A DNA stretch of 9,206 bases from Methanosarcinales archaeon (GTDB lineage: Archaea; Halobacteriota; Methanosarcinia; Methanosarcinales; Methanocomedenaceae). A program made the translations under genes and the position numbers. Under the pieces are notes generated by a model. That model made no database searches, was not told the DNA's origin, and saw only the letters and a list, made by a program, of their open reading frames with translations. Position 1 is the first letter of the stretch. The number at the start of each line of letters is the position of its first letter. This document shows positions 5,349 to 9,206 of this stretch, in pieces. The stretch spans positions 1 to 9,206 of the forward strand of contig DAOUWY010000055.1 in assembly GCA_030666885.1 (NCBI GenBank), in the 5' to 3' direction.

Positions 5349-6590
5349 ATGGCAAAAGAGAGTCTTGTCAGGATTGCCCAGCTTTCCTGTGGTAGTGAAT
5401 ACAGTGGTATACAGAAAGAGATAGATACGGCTGCCAGTATGGTTAATGCTGAAATTATCTTCCCTGAGATATCCATAGATGAAGTCAGGAGTGTTGAGGA
5501 CAATTTCGGGTTCAAAGTGGCAAGCCCTGACCTGAAATTGATGATGGCAAGGGCGAAAGCAATTGTGGAAGGAAGGACAATGGCTGATGCCGTATTGATT
5601 GCTTCATGCTTCAGGTGTGCTGAAGGTGCCCTAGTGCGAAATGAGATTCGCAGGTATATTTATGCCAACTCGAAGATCCCTGTTATCAGTTATTCGTTTA
5701 CTGAACGTACAACGTCAAGTACCCTGCTTACCAGACTGGAAGCACTGACCACTACTGCCAGGCGTCGCAGCCTGCTTGCCAGGGAGCATCAGGAAGGTTT
5801 GACCGCTGGCGTAGATTCGGGGTCGACTACCACCAAAGCAGTGATAATGAAGGATGATGAGATCATAGGCACAGGTTGGGTTTCCACTATCAAAGTGGTG
5901 GAAAGTGCCAATGAGGCACTGGAAAAAGCCCTGGCTGAGGCAGGTATTACCAGGGATGACGTACAGGCCATAGGTGTTACCGGTTACGGAAGATTCCTGC
6001 TGAGCGAGGAGTTCAATGCAGATCTGGTCCAGGAAGAGATCACTGTAAATTCAAAAGGAGCTGTCTATCTTGCCAACAGCCAGCATGGATCGTCCACTGT
6101 CATAGATATTGGAGGTATGGACAATAAGGCCATTGCCGTGCAGGATGGTATCCCTGGTATGTTCACTATGGGTGGAATCTGTGCCGGGGCATCAGGCCGG
6201 TTTTTGGAGATGACTTCAAAAAGGCTGGGTGTGGATATCACAGAACTTGGCGATCTGGCTGTTAAGGGTATGCAGCAAAATGTGGAAATGAACAGTTACT
6301 GCATCGTGTTTGGTATCCAGAGCCTGGTCAATTCCCTTGCAAAAGGCTCAGCGCAGGAGGATGTCGCAGCAGCTGCCTGTTACAGTGTAGTGGAACAGGT
6401 CTTTGAGCAGCAATTGCAGGAGATCGATGTTAAGGAACCGCTGATCATGGTAGGCGGGTCGTCGCTTATCGAAGGTGTACCAAAGGCCATGGAAGAACTG
6501 CTAAAGATCAAGGTTACGGTCCCACCGCATTCCCAGTACATCGGTGCTGTGGGTGCGGCACTACTGGTATCAGGTTTTATTGATAAATAG
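5349..6590 (+). CDS. mmp15: Methanogenesis marker protein 15 (activase-type ATPase, BadF/HgdC family)
   Basis: A 413-residue protein. Residues about 152-410 form an ASKHA-fold ATPase like HgdC, the activator that drives low-potential electrons into 2-hydroxyacyl-CoA dehydratases by ATP hydrolysis. Seen: phosphate-1 loop DSGSTTTK (156-163), VTGYGR (210-215), phosphate-2 IDIGGMDNKAI (252-262), the cluster-cysteine motif GGICAGASGRFLE (275-287) with C278, a second cysteine C318 at the position expected for the bridging [4Fe-4S] of the dimer, and adenosine motif VGGSSL (368-373). The N-terminal 150 residues are a marker-15-specific extension with C14 and a CFRC pair (C87, C90). Substrate is unknown; an electron-injection role for MCR activation or cofactor assembly is inferred from family and operon. 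ATG 5349 is chosen over an upstream in-frame start at 5310 inside mmp5: it follows the mmp5 stop by 1 nt and has AGGGGG at 5334-5339. Confidence 0.92.
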   Translation: MAKESLVRIAQLSCGSEYSGIQKEIDTAASMVNAEIIFPEISIDEVRSVEDNFGFKVASPDLKLMMARAKAIVEGRTMADAVLIASCFRCAEGALVRNEIRRYIYANSKIPVISYSFTERTTSSTLLTRLEALTTTARRRSLLAREHQEGLTAGVDSGSTTTKAVIMKDDEIIGTGWVSTIKVVESANEALEKALAEAGITRDDVQAIGVTGYGRFLLSEEFNADLVQEEITVNSKGAVYLANSQHGSSTVIDIGGMDNKAIAVQDGIPGMFTMGGICAGASGRFLEMTSKRLGVDITELGDLAVKGMQQNVEMNSYCIVFGIQSLVNSLAKGSAQEDVAAAACYSVVEQVFEQQLQEIDVKEPLIMVGGSSLIEGVPKAMEELLKIKVTVPPHSQYIGAVGAALLVSGFIDK

Positions 6591-6610
6591 ACCCGACTGG
6601 AGTCATATAG

Positions 6611-7216
6611 ATGGAAGATGATACAATAATCGTGGAATCACCGGAAGAGGTAGGTGCGGATATCTATAGGAGAGTGATAATAGATGTGCTGTCCGACCTG
6701 GCGCTGGGTAGGGTTATCCTGAAAGTAAGGGCTTTTGTGGATGTGACCGAACCGGTATTCATTTTCCTCGGTCTGCGAAAGAAAGGATTAGCGTCGGTTA
6801 AACTTAGTGATTTCGCTGACCTGGAGATTGGCGGGTACGGTAAAGCTGAAGTGTTAATTTTCCTTAACAAGGAAGCTTATATCCCTCAACTGCTTACAAA
6901 ATTGTGGGAACGCTACGGCAGGGGCAATATCGTACAAGATGAAAGAACGACGATCGTTGTGGAAACTCCGGATTATATGACTGAGGTTGATTTGCTTGGA
7001 GACATGGTGATCGATGAAAAAGTCCAGGAGATCAATGACAGGATCGTTGATGCAATGTTGAGGATCATCCCTGAGGGTTTCAGGGTCAGGTACCATCAAC
7101 TTACAGATGAATATATTCTTTTCGTGGCTTCCGAGGATCCTATTAAACAGGATTGGAAGGACAGGGCAGTAAGTATGCGCGATTCACTGCTGCATGAGGT
7201 GGGGCTCAATGCTTGA
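6611..7216 (+). CDS. mmp17: Methanogenesis marker protein 17 (MCR activation complex component)
   Basis: A 201-residue soluble protein of the marker 17 family, reported to co-purify with McrC, Mmp7, Mmp3 and A2 in the MCR activation complex. It begins with an acidic segment (MEDDTIIVESPEEVG), then a predicted helix DIYRRVIIDVLSDLAL (17-32), alternating strands (RVILKVRAFV, VFIFLGL), a GGYGKAEVLIFLNKE segment (74-88), RYGRGNIVQDERTTIVVETPDY (101-122) and a strand near YILFVASEDP (168-177). It contains no cysteine at all, so it cannot ligate an Fe-S cluster through thiolates and more likely acts as a scaffold, although histidine ligation is not excluded. ATG follows GGAGT (6599-6603) by 7 nt and the mmp15 stop by 20 nt. 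The end overlaps mmp7 by 8 nt, consistent with coupled translation of two complex subunits. Confidence 0.9.
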   Translation: MEDDTIIVESPEEVGADIYRRVIIDVLSDLALGRVILKVRAFVDVTEPVFIFLGLRKKGLASVKLSDFADLEIGGYGKAEVLIFLNKEAYIPQLLTKLWERYGRGNIVQDERTTIVVETPDYMTEVDLLGDMVIDEKVQEINDRIVDAMLRIIPEGFRVRYHQLTDEYILFVASEDPIKQDWKDRAVSMRDSLLHEVGLNA

Positions 7217-8135
7217 ACCAATGATGTATGAAGGCGGTGTCTATCAACATAACCTGATCGAAGAGCTGGTAGAAGACCTGGGTGGTTATATTCTCCAGAA
7301 GAATATAATGCAGACTGAAGTTGTCATCATAATGCTGGTTCCGATCAAGGATACCGGGCTTGTTGAGGATATGACAAAGAAATTGCTGGGTGTGTTAACC
7401 CGTGCACCTCTATCCGGAACAGAGATCGCTGTTGTGGCACCGACCCTTGCGTACCATCACCTGCCACACCCGGATTGTGATATTGCCGAGTTTTTGCGCC
7501 GCAAAGGTGCAAAGACCAATATGGTGGGACTGGCCCGGGGCGTGGGCGCAAGGACGTGCCAGATATCTGCACATGAGCGTGAACTGATCAATGAACATGA
7601 CGTGGCAGTATATGTTTTTGGCAATTTTAAACACTGCATCACAGATAGCAAGCCAAAGTTGTTCGAAGGTATCGATATTCCCATAGTGGTAACAGGGGCT
7701 CCTGAGATTGATGTTGCAGATATACCGAATGCGGATGTTTATGTGAGTAACATTGGTCGTATTGCCCACAGGCTGCGAAAAGGGGAAGAAATGTTTGCCA
7801 TGGACCGGGTGGTCGATGTTGTTGGCGAGATATTTGATAAGGAACGGGAAGAGATTGGTAAGGACTTGCTTTCGGTGATGCCACCAAGGGTAAAAAAAGA
7901 AATAGAGGACCAGGTGTCTGCGATCAATGAAGTACTGTCTCCTTTGCCTATTACACTTAGATTGAGAGGTTTAAAGGTCAAGCTGGATTATGATGAGTTC
8001 CATGAGCAGGTCAGTGAAGTTTCCTTTGTGGAAGGTGTCAAGTTGAAGGATATTGCTGATGTCAGACGCAGTAATATGAAGAATTTCATATTGGTTGATA
8101 TCAAGACCAAGAGCGAAACCGGGTTTTTGATATGA
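7209..8135 (+). CDS. mmp7: Methanogenesis marker protein 7 (MCR activation complex component)
   Basis: A 308-residue soluble protein of the marker 7 family, opening MLEPMMYEGGVYQH and GGYILQKN as the family does. It is a reported subunit of the MCR activation complex, which carries complex Fe-S clusters resembling the nitrogenase L-cluster. Possible cluster ligands seen: C90 in HHLPHPDCD (83-91, with H83, H84, H87), C117 in RGVGARTC (110-117), and C143 in GNFKHC (138-143, with H142). Repeating beta-alpha segments around VVIIMLVP (38-45), TEIAVVAP (71-78) and IPIVVTGAPEID (157-168) suggest Rossmann-like domains similar in style to nitrogenase-type cluster proteins; this is inference. The frame is open to an ATG at 7194, but ATG 7209 is preferred because GAGGTG (7196-7201) lies 7 nt upstream. 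Last gene of the operon; a hairpin with T-runs follows. Confidence 0.9.
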   Translation: MLEPMMYEGGVYQHNLIEELVEDLGGYILQKNIMQTEVVIIMLVPIKDTGLVEDMTKKLLGVLTRAPLSGTEIAVVAPTLAYHHLPHPDCDIAEFLRRKGAKTNMVGLARGVGARTCQISAHERELINEHDVAVYVFGNFKHCITDSKPKLFEGIDIPIVVTGAPEIDVADIPNADVYVSNIGRIAHRLRKGEEMFAMDRVVDVVGEIFDKEREEIGKDLLSVMPPRVKKEIEDQVSAINEVLSPLPITLRLRGLKVKLDYDEFHEQVSEVSFVEGVKLKDIADVRRSNMKNFILVDIKTKSETGFLI

Positions 8136-8166
8136 AACGGTTTTTCATGGTCTGATTTTTATTTTT
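8132..8166 (+). terminator. Probable terminator of the mmp operon
   Basis: ATGAAA (8132-8137) and TTTCAT (8143-8148) form a short hairpin that starts at the mmp7 stop codon; an alternative pairing joins AAACCG (8116-8121) with CGGTTT (8138-8143). Two T5 runs follow at 8156-8160 and 8162-8166 on the + strand. Oligo-T stretches are the main archaeal termination signal, so transcript ending here is likely. Confidence 0.6.
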
Positions 8167-8202
8167 AATCAATGGATGAATTTGTATACGTAAGTTAATC
8201 CG

Positions 8203-8210
8203 TTATAAAT
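8203..8210 (+). promoter_or_regulatory. TATA box candidate for mfnE
   Basis: TTATAAAT at 8203-8210 fits the archaeal box A. Transcription would start about 8230-8236, close to an in-frame ATG at 8231, so a leaderless message starting there is conceivable; alternatively there is a leader of about 60 nt before the preferred ATG at 8297. The 161-nt spacer 8136-8296 otherwise holds only the upstream terminator. Confidence 0.4.
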
Positions 8211-8296
8211 TGAAGACAATAAGAAATGTCATGTACTGCGTGAATATCAACAGTATATGTATGTTGCCCACAAATGACCAGTATAATAACAGATTA

Positions 8297-8944
8297 ATGA
8301 CATACAACTCCAGGGTAGTAATAAAATTAGGCGGCAGCCTGATGGATTGTGCCTCCTCACTTATCAGGAAGGTCAATGACATAACCTGCCGGGACTTACA
8401 ATCAGTCCTTATCATTCCAGGTGGGGCCGTATTCGCAGACAATGTAAGAAGTTTCCAGGAGATGTCAGGTATCTCTGGAGATGCGGCACACTGGATGGCA
8501 ATACTGGCTATGGAACAGTATGCTTATTACCTGTCAGACATCTCAGGCATACCACTTACTAATGACCTGGAGATATATGAACCCAGTGTGAATATTTTGC
8601 TGCCATACACAATATTACGCGAGGACGACAGCGGCCTGGAACACTCATGGGATGTGACATCAGACACCATTTCTGCCTGGTTCGCACAAAGGACAGGCAG
8701 CATGCTGGTAAAAGTCACAGATGTGGACGGTATTTACCTGGATGGTAAACTGGTGCGGCAGATATATGCCGGTGACCTGGCTGGCAGTAAAGAGACCTGT
8801 GTGGATAAGGGGCTGAGCGCTTTCCTTGTGGCACATGGAATGGACTGTATGGTGATAAACGGCAGGCACTTCGATAGAGTTATCGAAGCGTTGAAGGGCG
8901 GTGTTACCGTGGGCACATTGATATATGGCAAGAACAAGTTTTAA
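8297..8944 (+). CDS. mfnE: Amino acid kinase family protein, probable [5-(aminomethyl)furan-3-yl]methyl phosphate kinase
   Basis: A 215-residue amino-acid-kinase-fold protein. MfnE phosphorylates (5-(aminomethyl)furan-3-yl)methyl phosphate to its diphosphate with ATP, activating the furan for coupling to tyramine-glutamate in methanofuran biosynthesis. Seen: N-terminal nucleotide-fold motif KLGGSL (10-15), PGGAVFAD (41-48), AHWMAILAMEQYAYYL (64-79), which is characteristic of the MfnE branch, SWDVTSDTISAW (117-128), KVTDVDGIY (139-147) and a C-terminal GGVTVGT (201-207). The frame is open to TTG 8210 and has ATGs at 8231 and 8261, but none has a Shine-Dalgarno and the family normally begins a few residues before the KLGGS strand, so ATG 8297 is preferred, although it also lacks a clear ribosome site. 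Other small amino acid kinases are a less likely alternative. Methanofuran is the C1 carrier at the CO2/formyl step, so the location beside MCR genes is metabolically fitting. Confidence 0.8.
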   Translation: MTYNSRVVIKLGGSLMDCASSLIRKVNDITCRDLQSVLIIPGGAVFADNVRSFQEMSGISGDAAHWMAILAMEQYAYYLSDISGIPLTNDLEIYEPSVNILLPYTILREDDSGLEHSWDVTSDTISAWFAQRTGSMLVKVTDVDGIYLDGKLVRQIYAGDLAGSKETCVDKGLSAFLVAHGMDCMVINGRHFDRVIEALKGGVTVGTLIYGKNKF

Positions 8945-8993
8945 GTCAATATAATCATACTAATACCGAAATATAATAGGAGAATTAACAAGG

Positions 8994-9161
8994 ATGACCC
9001 AGAAAGCAGAGTACTGTATTTCATGCGGAGTAAAACTTATCGAGAAAGGGTATGTGCGTTTCCCGTGCCCGTCATGTGGCAGGGAAATTGGAAGATGTGT
9101 AATGTGTAGACACCAGAGTAACCCGTATACGTGTCCGGGATGCCAGTTCCAGGGACCCTGA
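8994..9161 (+). CDS. Small zinc-ribbon protein (HVO_2753-like, archaeal)
   Basis: A 55-residue protein built almost wholly of four CxxC knuckles: C8/C11, C25/C28, C35/C38 and C47/C50, spaced to bind two zinc ions. It belongs by pattern to the conserved archaeal mini-protein family represented by HVO_2753 of Haloferax, which is usually encoded directly upstream of EF-1beta, as here. Molecular role is not firmly known; an RNA- or ribosome-linked function is inferred from partner and fold. ATG 8994 follows AGGAG (8978-8982) by 11 nt, a slightly long spacing, and AAGG directly abuts the start. A short AT-rich stretch upstream (8948-8977, with ATATAAT elements) may hold its promoter. The stop lies 10 nt before EF-1beta, so the pair is likely one transcript. 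Confidence 0.85.
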   Translation: MTQKAEYCISCGVKLIEKGYVRFPCPSCGREIGRCVMCRHQSNPYTCPGCQFQGP

Positions 9162-9171
9162 GGTGAATAGT

Positions 9172-9206
9172 GTGGGCGAAGTAGCAGCTAAGATCAAGAT
9201 CATGCC
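9172..9206 (+). CDS. ef1b: Elongation factor 1-beta (aEF-1B), first 11 codons only
   Basis: Translation from GTG 9172 gives MGEVAAKIKIM, the conserved opening of archaeal EF-1beta, the small guanine nucleotide exchange factor that recharges EF-1alpha with GTP during translation. The gene runs off the window. GTG is supported by GAGGTGA (9160-9166) 5 nt upstream, which overlaps the stop of the zinc-ribbon gene. The pairing with that zinc-ribbon gene is the usual archaeal arrangement and reinforces both calls. Confidence 0.85.
   Translation, partial: MGEVAAKIKIM

Noticed and set aside
4940..5515. Long open frame on the minus strand (191 codons) opposite mmp5/mmp15
   Set aside because: Antisense shadow of two conserved genes with low-complexity Ser/Ile-rich translation and no domain that I recognise.
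5349..6590. 2-hydroxyglutaryl-CoA dehydratase or benzoyl-CoA reductase activator of a fermentative pathway
   Set aside because: No dehydratase or reductase subunits are nearby, and the long N-terminal extension plus the marker operon identify Mmp15.
1..9206. CRISPR array, insertion sequence, tRNA/rRNA gene or prophage piece
   Set aside because: No regularly spaced repeats, transposase motifs, tRNA cloverleaf or rRNA-like blocks were seen; the repeats present are short and promoter-associated.

Overview
The window comes from the chromosome of a methane-metabolising (MCR-bearing) archaeon, either a methanogen or an anaerobic methane or alkane oxidiser. Three things support this. Six 'methanogenesis marker' genes (mmp3, mmp6, mmp5, mmp15, mmp17, mmp7) lie in a row behind atwA, the ATPase of methyl-coenzyme M reductase activation. 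A methanofuran-biosynthesis kinase (mfnE) follows them. The ends carry archaeal information-processing genes (gatE, EF-1beta). Overall feel is Methanosarcinales-like (moderate GC genes, AT-rich spacers, clear Shine-Dalgarno sites), but lineage cannot be fixed from sequence reading alone.

Layout, all on the + strand: (1) 2-868, the C-terminal half of gatE, with an abrupt GC drop near base 360. (2) 869-1112, an AT-rich spacer with palindromes and TATA-like boxes ahead of atwA. (3) 1113-2735, atwA, a two-domain soluble ABC ATPase with an inserted four-cysteine zinc-ribbon-like element. (4) 2736-2903, a second regulatory spacer with a dyad, a 13-bp tandem repeat and a TATA box. (5) 2904-8135, a tight six-gene operon mmp3-mmp6-mmp5-mmp15-mmp17-mmp7, with junctions from an 11-nt overlap to a 20-nt gap and a Shine-Dalgarno motif before each start. 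(6) 8132-8166, a hairpin plus T-runs, the probable operon terminator. (7) 8297-8944, mfnE. (8) 8994-9161, a 55-aa zinc-ribbon protein, and 9172-9206, the first codons of EF-1beta.

How the genes work together: in Methanococcus maripaludis the A2 component (AtwA), Mmp3, Mmp7, Mmp17 and McrC have been reported to form an ATP-dependent complex that reduces the nickel of F430 in MCR through complex nitrogenase-like iron-sulfur clusters. Four of those five proteins are encoded here (McrC normally sits in the mcr operon, which is not in the window). The same operon carries Mmp15, an ATPase of the 2-hydroxyacyl-CoA dehydratase activator type, and the small proteins Mmp5 and Mmp6, whose jobs are not established. 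The most interesting question in this window is therefore what Mmp5, Mmp6 and Mmp15 do for the activation complex: cluster supply, a second ATP-driven electron step, or assembly. There is no sign of mobile elements, CRISPR, tRNA or rRNA genes.
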